Origin: Prevotella histicola JCM 15637 = DNF00424
GTDB taxonomy: Bacteria; Bacteroidota; Bacteroidia; Bacteroidales; Bacteroidaceae
DNA length: 64,000 nt
Assembly: GCF_000613925.1 (NCBI RefSeq)
Contig: NZ_BAJX01000012.1
Location: 1-64,000, forward strand
Direction of reading: 5' to 3'
Of the stretch, positions 1 through 9,199 are shown piece after piece. Positions within the stretch are counted from its first letter, which is position 1. Every line of letters begins with the position of its first letter. The notes below the pieces were generated by a model. It was not told the origin of the DNA and ran no database searches. It was given only the letters and a program-made list of their open reading frames with translations. A program made the translations under genes and the position numbers.

Positions 1-503
1 CTATATCAAGCCATGTGATTAACATGTAATAGTTTACCATTCACCCCCCTAAAAGCTCGCGGTTACCACGAATTTGCTTGTCCTTTAAACCGCTCGAAGA
101 CCACGGTTAGCACTTGATTGCTGATGGTTAAAACTATATCAAGCCATGTGATTAACATGTAACAGTTTACCATTTAAACCACCAAAAACCCACGGTTAGC
201 ACGTGATTGCTTATCATTTAAACCAACAAAAGCCCACAGTTGACACAGGATTTGCTTGCATTTTAAACCATTCAAAGCCCGTAGTTGCTACCTGATTGCT
301 GATGGTTGAAACTATATCAAGCCATGTGATTAACATGTAATAGTTTACAATTTAAACCATCAAAAACCACGGTTGGCATGCATTTGCTTGTCTTTTAAAC
401 CACCCAAAGCCCACGGTTGGCACGGGATTACATATCGTTTGAACCGCCCGAAACCTATGGTCAGTGCCCGATAGCTTATCTTTTAAACTGCTAAAAGCTT
501 ACA
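1..503. repeat. 44-bp-period (2 x 22) degenerate tandem repeat array
   Basis: The motif TTTAAACC (or a close variant such as TTGAAAC or TTTGAACC) recurs at about 84, 129, 173, 217, 263, 307, 351, 394, 438 and 482, so the period is 43-46 bp with 44 the norm. Between these anchors lie variants of CCCACGGTTgGCACG followed by GATTGCTTATC. A longer segment beginning CTATATCAAGCCATGTGATT occurs at 1, 134 and 310 as a higher-order unit. The array begins at or before the window edge and lies 3' of nrfA. It has no start codons with coding character and no unique spacers, so it is not a CRISPR. Function is unknown. Confidence 0.8.
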
Positions 504-781
504 ATTGATCTTTGAAAGTAGGCTGATTTCATAAAAGAACATCCCAAAGCTAAAGATCATTTACGCTTAATACGCCCAATGATTACCACCTATCAGCCCA
601 GTATTCCATGCGTATCAACCAACTGCAGACCGTCACTTGTGGAAGATTTTATGCACGCTCGCATAGGAATTCATCCTTACTTTCTGCATCAAAGTCAGAC
701 AAGAAGGTCATGAAGTGTTCACAAAAAGATAGTTGACAGCCCTTAAACCATCAACTATCTATTGTTAACCATCAACTAACC
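504..781. other. Intergenic, no gene seen
   Basis: This is the stretch between the repeat array and the nrfA stop codon. No open frame with coding character was found. Near 745-778 two copies of AACCATCAACTA lie 21 bp apart, which looks like a decayed continuation of the upstream array. No clear terminator hairpin for nrfA was found. Confidence 0.4.
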
Positions 782-2278
782 TTACATAGGTTTAGTGATG
801 AAACGCTTGTTCTTCTTTGCAATTTCAATCCACTTTGGAACGATAGTGTCAAGGAACTGCTTCTTCTGACCTTTCAGTTTAGGCATGTCAAGACCAATAT
901 AAGCCTGAGCCTTCGCCTTAGTTGAGATGTCAGGAAGTGGTATCTGACCCGTGAAACCGTGACGTGCTACGACACGAGCTACCTGCAATCGTGCGTCTTT
1001 AGCATACTCCATAGCACTCGCAAGTAGGCGCATTACCTCCTGAGGAGCATGGAATGCTGCACCATGGCTGGCTACTGCATAGTCCCAACGCCACTGTCCT
1101 TTGCGCAAATCCTTAAGAACTGGCTCCATTTCAGCTGCTGTTGCACCCTTATCCCAAGCAAATTTTGCCTCAATATGTGCTGCTGAAAGTTCCTTTTCTA
1201 CGTGTGTACGGAAGTCATAGACCTTCTGTTGACGCTCATAAACATTCTGTCTGAGGGTCTCAGCATCCTGTCTGTGACAGGTCTGGCACGTACGATTGAT
1301 GTTAGCCAATGGACTTGTGATGTGGTGATCAGTGTATTTCACACCGCCTTCAGAGATATATGGCATGTGACAGTCGGCACATGAGACACCACGTTGCGCA
1401 TGAATACCCTGCAAAGAGATCTCATATCCAGGATGCTGTGCCTTTAAAATCTTCGCTTTAGACAGTGGATGGATATAGTCATAGAAGCCAATACTATCGT
1501 AATATTCCTCTGCTGCCTCACACGTCATACCCTTTTCTTGTGGGAAATGGAGATAATTTCCATTCTCTTTCTCGAAGTAATATTCCGTATGGCACTGTGC
1601 GCAAACCAGGCTACGCATCTCTTGATGACTGGCTTTCTTTACATCTTTGCCCACACGAGCCCATGCTTCATAGAGCGCAGGACGAGCAGGACGGAGCTTC
1701 ATAGTCCTTGCATCATGGCAGTCAGAGCAACCGACGGTGTTCATGACCTCTGGTCCCCAGTCGCTCCACTTGGCAGCATAGAATTTATCTGTTCCCTTTT
1801 CACGCATCAAACGCATCACATCAGGACCCTTGCAGGTCCAACAGGTTCCTGGCTGTATGTCATCTTGTCCATCAACACCTGGACTTCCTGTACGCATAAT
1901 CTTACGTAAGTCATCAATACAATGACGGTGTCCACGTGGTGTATTATACCCTCTTGAGAAAGAATAGCCAGCCCATAGGATCACCATCTCTGGTCTTTCA
2001 GCCAACACATCCTGCTCTTGTGAAGAGTTGTATTTGCTCTTGAAGGTTGTATCTTCGGTCATTGACCATGTCTCATACTCCCTTGGGAAGTCCTGAGCGA
2101 ACTTTTCGTTCTGTGAAACGATGGAGTCTGTCATCTTAGTTTGCCTATTATTGAAGATGCTAACCACCTCAGCTCTTCTCTCAAGCATTGATGAACAGAG
2201 CAGACCAAGGACAAACACAATGACCATTGCGCCTCCAAAGATCAACCAGCCTTGCCATTTCTTTAATGTCTTTGCCAT
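782..2278 (-). CDS. nrfA: Cytochrome c552, ammonia-forming nitrite reductase NrfA
   Basis: NrfA catalyses the six-electron reduction of nitrite to ammonium in the periplasm, using electrons passed by NrfH. The 498-residue protein has an N-terminal uncleaved or signal-anchor segment (about residues 10-30) and five haem-binding motifs. The first, CWTCK at 146-150, is the lysine-ligated catalytic haem site that defines NrfA. The others are CSDCH (184-188), CAQCH (226-230), CADCH (300-304) and CQTCH (331-335). Length and motif order match the pentahaem family. The gene lies 60 bp downstream of nrfH on the same strand, the usual operon. It is intact, and assignment is near certain. Confidence 0.97.
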   Translation of the reverse strand: MAKTLKKWQGWLIFGGAMVIVFVLGLLCSSMLERRAEVVSIFNNRQTKMTDSIVSQNEKFAQDFPREYETWSMTEDTTFKSKYNSSQEQDVLAERPEMVILWAGYSFSRGYNTPRGHRHCIDDLRKIMRTGSPGVDGQDDIQPGTCWTCKGPDVMRLMREKGTDKFYAAKWSDWGPEVMNTVGCSDCHDARTMKLRPARPALYEAWARVGKDVKKASHQEMRSLVCAQCHTEYYFEKENGNYLHFPQEKGMTCEAAEEYYDSIGFYDYIHPLSKAKILKAQHPGYEISLQGIHAQRGVSCADCHMPYISEGGVKYTDHHITSPLANINRTCQTCHRQDAETLRQNVYERQQKVYDFRTHVEKELSAAHIEAKFAWDKGATAAEMEPVLKDLRKGQWRWDYAVASHGAAFHAPQEVMRLLASAMEYAKDARLQVARVVARHGFTGQIPLPDISTKAKAQAYIGLDMPKLKGQKKQFLDTIVPKWIEIAKKNKRFITKPM

Positions 2279-2338
2279 AATTATATAGGTTTTAGTTTAT
2301 TTATTTTCTTATTTCTTGCTCTTGTTTTTGTTGTATTC

Positions 2339-2974
2339 TCATTCTCTTCCCAACGCTTTCTGCAGCCAATGTGGTACTGGAGAAGGTGGCATTGGTTCTA
2401 CGAACTCGGCATTTGGTGCGCTTGAGAGTGAGTTTTTATTCATGTGAGCAACGTCTCTGTGACAGTCCCAACATGCTTTTCCTTCTCCTCTCTTGGCTTC
2501 CATGTAGTCAATTCGGCCTGTATTAACAAACTCTTGGTTGAGTTGTTTATGACAACGGATACAGTTATCCATGATAACTTCAGCCGATGCGTCTTCAGCT
2601 TCTATGGATTGTCTCTCGCTAAAGGTCACAAAATAGGCGACATGCTTCATACCATCCATCCCTTTAAAGGCATAATGTGCTGCCATATTGTTGTTAGGAA
2701 CATGGCAATCGTTGCATGTTGTATTACGAGCGTGGGCTGAATGCGCCCAAGTAGCGTAATATGGCGACATGATATGGCAGTTAATACATGCTGCAGGGTC
2801 GTCACCTATTATATATGTATGCATACGTAGCAAATAGAAAAACAGACCTGTCAACCCGACAATGACGCCACATAGCACGGAAAGTGTTACTTTCTGCCGA
2901 TATGATATCTTTGACAAGAAGCCTGTCCACATCTTTTGCAGCTTGCTTAGGTAGGTTTTTAGTTGCATATACAT
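2339..2974 (-). CDS. nrfH: Membrane-anchored tetrahaem quinol dehydrogenase NrfH
   Basis: NrfH belongs to the NapC/NirT family. It oxidises menaquinol at the membrane and feeds electrons to NrfA. The 211-residue protein has one N-terminal transmembrane helix (about 30-50) and four c-haem motifs: CINCH (63-67), CNDCH (87-91), CIRCH (138-142) and CWDCH (168-172). The methionine in the CINCHIM context is typical of the first haem of this family. The start may be the first codon or the Met two codons later, because both ATGs lie in the MYMQ sequence. nrfA follows on the same strand. Together the pair gives respiratory nitrite ammonification. Confidence 0.95.
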   Translation of the reverse strand: MYMQLKTYLSKLQKMWTGFLSKISYRQKVTLSVLCGVIVGLTGLFFYLLRMHTYIIGDDPAACINCHIMSPYYATWAHSAHARNTTCNDCHVPNNNMAAHYAFKGMDGMKHVAYFVTFSERQSIEAEDASAEVIMDNCIRCHKQLNQEFVNTGRIDYMEAKRGEGKACWDCHRDVAHMNKNSLSSAPNAEFVEPMPPSPVPHWLQKALGRE

Positions 2975-2991
2975 AATGTTCTGTTCGTCTG

Positions 2992-2999
2992 CAAAGATA
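2992..2999 (-). promoter_or_regulatory. Putative nrfHA promoter, -7 element
   Basis: On the minus strand TATCTTTG matches the Bacteroidetes -7 consensus TAnnTTTG, about 18 bp before the nrfH start. No good TTG was seen at the -33 distance, so the call rests on the -7 match alone. Confidence 0.45.
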
Positions 3000-3159
3000 G
3001 GTTTTTATTTTATATATTATGTATGAAAAGCAGAAAAAATCATCATTAATTATGATTTTTCTTGTTTTTTACGTTTTTAAACATTGCATTTTAACTCGTA
3101 AAACACTATATACATGACAGTTACATACTATCATCCCCACACCAAAACACTACCTTTAT

Positions 3160-4308
3160 ATGTACAAGATACTTGTCTTGCAACCCTACAACGCCAACTC
3201 CCGACTCGAAGACTGCTATATATATAAGGTGGAAATATCCTCTGATAATGATGTTGTGGGCACTTATAGCATCGACCACTCTACAGAAACGCTTAAGAAT
3301 GATGGTACTGGCAAGGTGATAACGGTCAATACCAACTCCAGGAACAGCGCCCTAAATCAATATCCTAACGGCTTCCCTATCAAGGAAATAACAGCAAACA
3401 TCGATGATAATGGTACGTATGTCGTCATGAAACCCGGTGTACATAAGCTGACGATCAAGTATTATATCCAGGACGTTTTCACAAAAGTTTCAGATGTAAT
3501 CACGAAACATTACCCTTCTTTTGACTATAAAGAGAACACCTACTACCCCATGCCAGCCAATCTGAAGATACTGAATTACAGTCCAATGTACTACATGTGG
3601 GATGCGAAACAGAATTATTGGTACCCTCATCAGTGGGGAACAACAGATGTATGGCAGCCAAAAGTGTCGGCAGAGATATTGAGTAGCCATGCAACACTGC
3701 CTGGTGACTCATATAATAAGAACTATCCAAGAGAGAAAGATACCGCCCCAGACCGCTGGTACAACGACAGTTATCCTGGCGAAAACATTCGGAATGATGC
3801 ACAAACGGCACTCTTCAAACAACTGCCCAACGCCAACGAGATGGCTTGGTACTGCCTGAAAGGCGACCCACACATCGACAAAGACAAGTTATACTCCTTC
3901 GTCGGACACCTTTGGAAAGGTGGTATGTGGTTCTTGAAGAAGGAGAAAATCAGCGGATTCAGTACCGAACAGACGCCTGATGGTAAGGATTGCAGACTCC
4001 TTGTGGCGAATACTTACTATCACAACTCCGCTCCCGTGGCAACGCCACCAGCCTCTGCACGTCTGTCAGATTACTTCTTCCTGCCTGCTTTAGGCTACAG
4101 TTACATTGGTAGAATGGTAAATGTTGGCTTCAGCGGATACTTCTATAGCTCAAGTGCACGCCCCAAAAACGGCAATGACGGTAGCCCTTATGCCATCGCA
4201 TTATCATTCAGAGGGGAGACGAAATATGACTTCCAAGTGTATGTAGAAGCCATCAATCGCATCAAAGCATGCAGGACTCACGTCTTCGGAATGACCGAAG
4301 GACAATGA
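3160..4308 (+). CDS. Fimbrillin-like surface protein, probable 5'-truncated fragment
   Basis: The frame gives 382 residues with no signal peptide or lipobox, starting MYKILVLQPYNA. An in-frame TGA lies 45 bp upstream of the ATG, and no better start lies between. The C-terminal third (FFLPALGYSYIGR, then GFSGYFYSSSARP) resembles the closing region of Bacteroidales fimbrillin/FISUMP-type surface proteins. A similar ending (YWSADP...YGFAVRP) is present in the lipoprotein gene at 28097. Without an export signal the product is unlikely to reach the surface as written. It may be a remnant of a longer gene, or a frameshift error may hide the 5' part. No convincing promoter lies upstream. The family call is tentative. 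Confidence 0.55.
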   Translation: MYKILVLQPYNANSRLEDCYIYKVEISSDNDVVGTYSIDHSTETLKNDGTGKVITVNTNSRNSALNQYPNGFPIKEITANIDDNGTYVVMKPGVHKLTIKYYIQDVFTKVSDVITKHYPSFDYKENTYYPMPANLKILNYSPMYYMWDAKQNYWYPHQWGTTDVWQPKVSAEILSSHATLPGDSYNKNYPREKDTAPDRWYNDSYPGENIRNDAQTALFKQLPNANEMAWYCLKGDPHIDKDKLYSFVGHLWKGGMWFLKKEKISGFSTEQTPDGKDCRLLVANTYYHNSAPVATPPASARLSDYFFLPALGYSYIGRMVNVGFSGYFYSSSARPKNGNDGSPYAIALSFRGETKYDFQVYVEAINRIKACRTHVFGMTEGQ

Positions 4309-4351
4309 GGCAAGGACCACATAACGTCAAATAAATTCACATTAGGATTCC

Positions 4352-4497
4352 AATAGGTGCCCTTTTGCATTCTAAAAGATGCCCTTTTGCATTGCAAAAG
4401 GGCATCTTTTGATGAGTAAAAGGGCATCTTTTACAACGCAAAAGGGCGTCTTTTACAAGCCTGTTTGCAACCCTTTGATTATCTGATGATTACAAAC
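4352..4497 (-). repeat. Five-slot 22-bp palindrome element, copy A
   Basis: Fifteen-bp cores of type AAAAG-N5-CTTTT start at 4352, 4374, 4396, 4418 and 4440, exactly 22 bp apart, with 7-bp spacers such as gcattgc. The leader hairpin lies to the right: TTTGCAACC at 4464-4472 facing GATTACAAA at 4488-4496. The element therefore reads on the minus strand, leader first. Reading from the leader, three cores are in one orientation and the last two are flipped. The copy sits between two convergent genes. It is one of six in the window; the others are at 14574, 21964, 31042, 42531 and 55779. Confidence 0.9.
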
Positions 4498-4583
4498 CAA
4501 GAAATGAACCCTTTTCGTTGAATAATCCAGCTATCACCCTTCATTTTGTGTAAAGGCTTTTCATAACATCAGAAAACAAAAAA

Positions 4584-4610
4584 GGAGCATGACAAAAGCT
4601 GCCATGCTCC
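4584..4610 (-). terminator. Intrinsic terminator of the leucine-rich protein gene
   Basis: An 8-bp stem, GGAGCATG/CATGCTCC, is followed on the minus strand by a T-run. It lies 50 bp past the stop codon of the gene ending at 4660. Confidence 0.8.
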
Positions 4611-4659
4611 GAACCAAAATATACATCCTGAAACCTTAATACCACATTAGAAGAGCCAT

Positions 4660-6264
4660 TTAGTTGAGTGTATTTATCATTACTTTACGTACACTTCCGT
4701 CGCTCATCTTCAGTATATTCAACCCTTTCACCTTGTGTTGGAGCTTCATACCATGGATATCATATATCCCCACAACAGTCACATTATCAGCCGATTGTCC
4801 CACGTGTGCCACACCCGTTGGTGTCAAGTCGCCTACAATAGAGTCGAAGGGACCATTGCCCCAAGCACTGTTCTGCTTGTATTTCTTCACTGCGCTACCC
4901 ACAACATGCAATGTAACGGAATTGTCGAACGTATGGAAAGCCTCATCATCACACGCTGGTGGCACCTCAGCATAGAGGAGAATGTCCGTCAAAGTAGGAT
5001 TATAAACAGCGAAAATGTCACGTCCTATATAGTTCAACGTACTAGGTAACGTCACTTTCTCCAGTCCTGCACATGCGCCAAAGGTAGCATCTTCCAATCG
5101 GGTTACACCCTCTGGGATGACGATCTGCGTCAGATCAGTATAATAGAAACAGTTACTGCCGATGCTCTTCAGCGTCTTTGGCAGACTGATCTCTGACAGT
5201 CCACTGAAGAGAAAAGCATCCTTTCCTATGCTCTCCACACCTTCTGGCACCGTAACCTTCACCAAATCATTCTTCCTTTTCTCTGCACCTTTCATGCCTT
5301 TATGTGCGTTTTGCCCGCCCGCCTGTGCGAAAGCACCGTCGAGAATGTGCTTTACAGTAGTGGGAACGGTGTAAGCCTGTCCGTCCTTTGAGGCAGGATA
5401 AGTAATCAAATCCGTCTGATCCTTGTTGAACAATACACCATCAACGGCTGTGAAAGAAGGGTTTTCAGCAGCCACTTCAATGTTCTTCAATCCGTAAGCA
5501 GCATTGAACGCCTCATTACCAACACGTATAACGGAAGAAGGGATACGCACTGTTGTGACGTTATGAAGCGGAGAGAAAGCCTCATCCCCAATGCTCTTCA
5601 TCTCCTGAGGAATATCGATTGCACCCTCAGCCATGTCGAAACACTGCAACACCTTCTGCTCTTTCACATCGCAAAGCATGTTCTGAACCATCTTGAAGTT
5701 CGTATTCGCAGCGTCAACAGTCACTGTCTTATAGTCTTTATTACCAGCAAAAGCAGCATCACCGATGTGCTTTACTGAGGCAGGGATAGTCAGACTCTTG
5801 CTGTGAACACCATAGAACGCACTGTTCCCAATCGTCTCAAGTCCGTCATTCAGAACCACAGCAAGTAGGTTACAGTTCTTAAATGCATTGTCAGAGATGC
5901 TTTTCAATGATGACGGGAAGTAGATATACATGAAATAAGTGAGGTCCTTGAAGCACCCTTCTGGGATGTTTTCCACCACAGCATCAGTGAGATTGGCAGA
6001 GTGAAGGTCGTTAAGTGTTCCGCCTTTTGCCAACTTTGCCAGATAACGGAGGTCCTTTTCGTTCATCGGACCAATGACTTTGATGCCCTGAACATTCACA
6101 TCACTGAAACGAGATATTACCTCTTGCTCCAGCGTACCAGCCTTTTTCAGTCCTACGACACGCTGATTGAAGTAGGCATCGCCCTTGATTGCTCCACCAT
6201 TCTGTGCAGAAACAGCCAGCACATTGCACAAAATCAGGAACATTGTAAGTAGAATTTTCTTCAT
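4660..6264 (-). CDS. BspA-like leucine-rich repeat secreted protein
   Basis: The 534-residue protein has a cleavable signal peptide (MKKILLTMFLILCNVLAVSA) and a long series of about 23-residue leucine-rich repeats of the Treponema pallidum/BspA type. Recurrent phrases such as SIGDEAF, HIGDAAF and SIGKDAF are followed by LxxIxIPxxV. In known members these repeats mediate binding to host matrix or co-aggregation. The C-terminal 50 residues (VTVVGIYDIHGMKL, then KGLNILKMSDG) resemble the beta-rich C-terminal sorting-type domain seen on many Prevotella exported proteins. The specific ligand cannot be inferred. The gene is a single unit with its own terminator, and the DUF6850-type gene upstream is on the same strand. 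Confidence 0.85.
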   Translation of the reverse strand: MKKILLTMFLILCNVLAVSAQNGGAIKGDAYFNQRVVGLKKAGTLEQEVISRFSDVNVQGIKVIGPMNEKDLRYLAKLAKGGTLNDLHSANLTDAVVENIPEGCFKDLTYFMYIYFPSSLKSISDNAFKNCNLLAVVLNDGLETIGNSAFYGVHSKSLTIPASVKHIGDAAFAGNKDYKTVTVDAANTNFKMVQNMLCDVKEQKVLQCFDMAEGAIDIPQEMKSIGDEAFSPLHNVTTVRIPSSVIRVGNEAFNAAYGLKNIEVAAENPSFTAVDGVLFNKDQTDLITYPASKDGQAYTVPTTVKHILDGAFAQAGGQNAHKGMKGAEKRKNDLVKVTVPEGVESIGKDAFLFSGLSEISLPKTLKSIGSNCFYYTDLTQIVIPEGVTRLEDATFGACAGLEKVTLPSTLNYIGRDIFAVYNPTLTDILLYAEVPPACDDEAFHTFDNSVTLHVVGSAVKKYKQNSAWGNGPFDSIVGDLTPTGVAHVGQSADNVTVVGIYDIHGMKLQHKVKGLNILKMSDGSVRKVMINTLN

Positions 6265-6324
6265 AAAAGTTTATGTTTTAATTATTAATCAGATATTGAA
6301 TCATATATTATAACATGGTCACTA

Positions 6325-7875
6325 TCAAAGCGTAACACCAACAGACAGTTCTGTGTTATAGGCTTTCTGATGGTTATCAAACCACCGATGACCAGCCGTT
6401 ATCTGCACAAAGACGGAAGAAAGAGCCTTGATAAGCTGTACGTCATACCGCACTTCCAACGCCGCATCACAGTAGTTTGCCTGCTGCATAGCAGCATTGT
6501 TACGAAACATCTCAACCGGTTTGTCAAACAGTTCGGGCTCATCAAACACGAAATGATGGTGCATTTGTCGTCCAACTGCCGTCTGTAGCCCCACTGACAA
6601 CAGACTTTTTGAGAACATTCTCGACACTTTCATTTGCAAAGAAGGTATCATGAAAGCCGTCTTCAACTGTCTTACGGGCATTATATACTGGGTGTTCTGC
6701 ACCTCATAAGCCACGTTGGGCTGAATGATCAACCACGTCAGAGGTGAGAAACGACGTAATGCCGTGACCGACAAGCACATCATTTGCCGCTGGAAAACAA
6801 AGGGTCTGGCACTCGCTATCTGCTGATAATTGGTCAAACCACTGTCATAAAAGCGCTCCTGTCCATCCCTTTCAACAGCCTCAACATTGAGTGTCACCTT
6901 GTAAGTCCATTGCTTCCGCTGCCCAATCCATGAGACATCACCCCGCCATGTCGTCTGAAAAGCATCGCAAATGGGGACATCCCGTTCCGAAGCAAGGCGT
7001 TTCTGTACCGTTTCATACGCCAAATCCGCTGATGCCTGCAGTCCCATTCGGTTCTTCGTGTACGTAGAAAGCCCTATCAGATAGTTACTCCCTTCGTATT
7101 TAACAGCGTTCTGCAGTCCCTTGAAGCGGAAGTATTGCATCCCAAGTCCCATGAGATGATAGAGCACACGGTTGCCTTGTGGGTTCATAAACAGTACGTT
7201 ACTCTGCTGATTATATCTGCCTGCACCAACCGTCAGACCGACCATCCGCTGCGCCGATACGGCATATCCAGCACCTAAACGTACCTGAACATCAAGTGAA
7301 GTGTTCTTCGGACGAGGGTCAACATCCCTATATTCCGTCGTAGAACGGTAACTTAACTCTGCTCCTAACGCCAGTTTGTTCAGCTGATGAGCGTATCCAC
7401 CACGGAAAAGATAGTATTCCCGGAGCATAGAGAGCGTTGTTGTATCGGCAATAACGTATGGAAAGATACGTTTATAATCACTGTTCAGATTCCACGAGAT
7501 ACCCATTCGCCGTCCATTCTCATAGCAAGCCTCTCCCCAAGCCACAGCATTCTTACTTGTTTTCATGTGGGATTGTGCCCTGAAAAACATCAGTTCAGCT
7601 CCCGAACCCTGCTGTGCATCAAGTGGAAGTGAGGTGTTATCATGCTGATAACCAGCCTTTATCTGAGAAAAACTATGGTGGAATTCATCCAGGTTTGATG
7701 TGATATCCTTTCCACCCAGTCGACTGAAATAACGCAAATAGGTATCAGCCTCCCTCACATACACCAACGAATGTGAGGGAAGAGAATCCCTTTCGCTCTC
7801 CTGAGCAGCCCCCGTGAGCGGCAGACAACAGTAGATTACGATGAGAAAGCAGTGATATAACCTACTTAAAGACAT
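6325..7875 (-). CDS. DUF6850-type outer-membrane beta-barrel protein
   Basis: The 516-residue protein has an N-terminal signal peptide ending around GAAQE. Its long region of alternating hydrophobic and aromatic strands ends in a terminal strand (YNTELSVGVTL), typical of an outer-membrane barrel. From its position as third gene after a TonB receptor and a DUF4876-type lipoprotein, I recognise it as the DUF6850 family, which travels with those two in Bacteroidales. Its start overlaps the end of the DUF4876-type gene by 14 bp, indicating translational coupling. Substrate and exact role are unknown. It could be a structural partner or second channel for the ligand captured by the lipoprotein. 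The family name is from recognition only. Confidence 0.75.
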   Translation of the reverse strand: MSLSRLYHCFLIVIYCCLPLTGAAQESERDSLPSHSLVYVREADTYLRYFSRLGGKDITSNLDEFHHSFSQIKAGYQHDNTSLPLDAQQGSGAELMFFRAQSHMKTSKNAVAWGEACYENGRRMGISWNLNSDYKRIFPYVIADTTTLSMLREYYLFRGGYAHQLNKLALGAELSYRSTTEYRDVDPRPKNTSLDVQVRLGAGYAVSAQRMVGLTVGAGRYNQQSNVLFMNPQGNRVLYHLMGLGMQYFRFKGLQNAVKYEGSNYLIGLSTYTKNRMGLQASADLAYETVQKRLASERDVPICDAFQTTWRGDVSWIGQRKQWTYKVTLNVEAVERDGQERFYDSGLTNYQQIASARPFVFQRQMMCLSVTALRRFSPLTWLIIQPNVAYEVQNTQYIMPVRQLKTAFMIPSLQMKVSRMFSKSLLSVGLQTAVGRQMHHHFVFDEPELFDKPVEMFRNNAAMQQANYCDAALEVRYDVQLIKALSSVFVQITAGHRWFDNHQKAYNTELSVGVTL

Positions 7876-9172
7876 ACCATGGATTGGCTTTTACCGTCTC
7901 AAAGTCGTGCTGAGAGTCGTTTGTATCAATCAGTTTATGCGTTTTTGAATTGTATTTCCTGCGTACTGACTTGCCATAACGGTTCTTATCATGGTCTACT
8001 TCAGAGAACCATGCATAGCCATTGTCCAATGTTGGACTGATGACATTCCACTTCTTCATATCCTTGATAGCCAACACCACGGCATCAAGAATCCATGTGT
8101 TAGGAATCTTAACAGCATGGAACTTCATGTCCTTGGACGTTGATCCATACACAAACCGATAGGAATAATCATACTGATAAGCCTTATCCGTAAGGTAAGT
8201 ACGACTGTCTACGCCCAGAAAACCAATGACATAAGCATAGAAACCACGGTCATGTGGACCCCAGATGGTACGTGAATAGGTGTAGAGACGCTCCATATTC
8301 GGTACTGCAGGGTTATCAATATCCGTCACTCTGGGGTTTGTTGACTCATCAAACCACTCCCAATCTGCCTTTGAAAGATCGAAGGAATTAGGGTTACGAT
8401 CAGCCGTTGTGTGGTCTATAGCATTGTCACAGATGATGAGAGAAGCCCCTGGTTGCACAGGATATTTCTTGTCTTTACCATGTATTCCAGGTACTTTCGT
8501 GAGATATTGGAGTGGTGTTTCCTTATCTAATATATAAGGTTTATAGTTCTGATGTATCATCTGTTGGAACGCACTCTCGCCTATAAACAACCCGTCAGCA
8601 TACATAACAGTGTCCGAATTGTTTGTGATTCGGAAGTATTGGTCGCCTGTATACGGGTCACCAGATGGTCTTAACGTGCGTGCAGCATGTATTTCAGCTA
8701 TCACAAAGCCGTTATCCATGTTGGGAGAGAAGAGGTTTACGATGACAGAAGACGCCACATCAGCGCCATTTTGTACGATAGTATGGTTCATAAGGTTACC
8801 TCTGACGGTGCTTGGGGTCTTCAATCGACTGTGATAAACAGCCTTTGCCTCAAGCTCAACATTGTAAAGTCCCTCGGCAATGGTCAGGGTATCGAGTGTT
8901 ACTGTGGGTGGATTCCCTTCCGTAACAGCCTCCCGAGCAATATTCGGGACGGTGAAAGAGCTGTCTCTTCCCGTAGAAACATTATGTACTTTCACATGAA
9001 ATGCCACGAGAGAGTCGACATCCTGGAAGCCTTGAGGTAAGCCTATCTTAAGCACAAGTTTAGCATATTTAATCGAAACCTTGCCCGATGGGACGTCATC
9101 ATTGGTACAAGCATTACCCAGAAGCAATGCCAATGCCATCACAGAGATGGTCTTTAAGAGTTTTTTCATCAT
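7862..9172 (-). CDS. DUF4876-type surface lipoprotein
   Basis: The 436-residue protein has a lipoprotein signal with lipobox LLGNAC followed by TNDD, consistent with outer-membrane, possibly surface, anchoring. An early beta-sandwich-like region (about 30-140) is followed by a segment resembling lamin-tail-like domains (FVIAEIHAARTL, then YFRITNNSDTVMYADGLFIG). The rest is a mixed domain with no obvious catalytic motif. It sits between the TonB receptor (27 bp upstream) and the DUF6850-type barrel (14-bp overlap). That arrangement suggests a ligand-binding partner of the receptor. No enzyme activity is claimed, and the ligand is unknown. Confidence 0.75.
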   Translation of the reverse strand: MMKKLLKTISVMALALLLGNACTNDDVPSGKVSIKYAKLVLKIGLPQGFQDVDSLVAFHVKVHNVSTGRDSSFTVPNIAREAVTEGNPPTVTLDTLTIAEGLYNVELEAKAVYHSRLKTPSTVRGNLMNHTIVQNGADVASSVIVNLFSPNMDNGFVIAEIHAARTLRPSGDPYTGDQYFRITNNSDTVMYADGLFIGESAFQQMIHQNYKPYILDKETPLQYLTKVPGIHGKDKKYPVQPGASLIICDNAIDHTTADRNPNSFDLSKADWEWFDESTNPRVTDIDNPAVPNMERLYTYSRTIWGPHDRGFYAYVIGFLGVDSRTYLTDKAYQYDYSYRFVYGSTSKDMKFHAVKIPNTWILDAVVLAIKDMKKWNVISPTLDNGYAWFSEVDHDKNRYGKSVRRKYNSKTHKLIDTNDSQHDFETVKANPWYVFK

Positions 9173-9199
9173 CTATTTGTTATGTTATAAATACTCATT

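Noticed and set aside
782..2278. Plus-strand ORFs opposite nrfA and other real genes
   Set aside because: They are shadows of strongly supported genes and lack independent promoters or recognisable domains.
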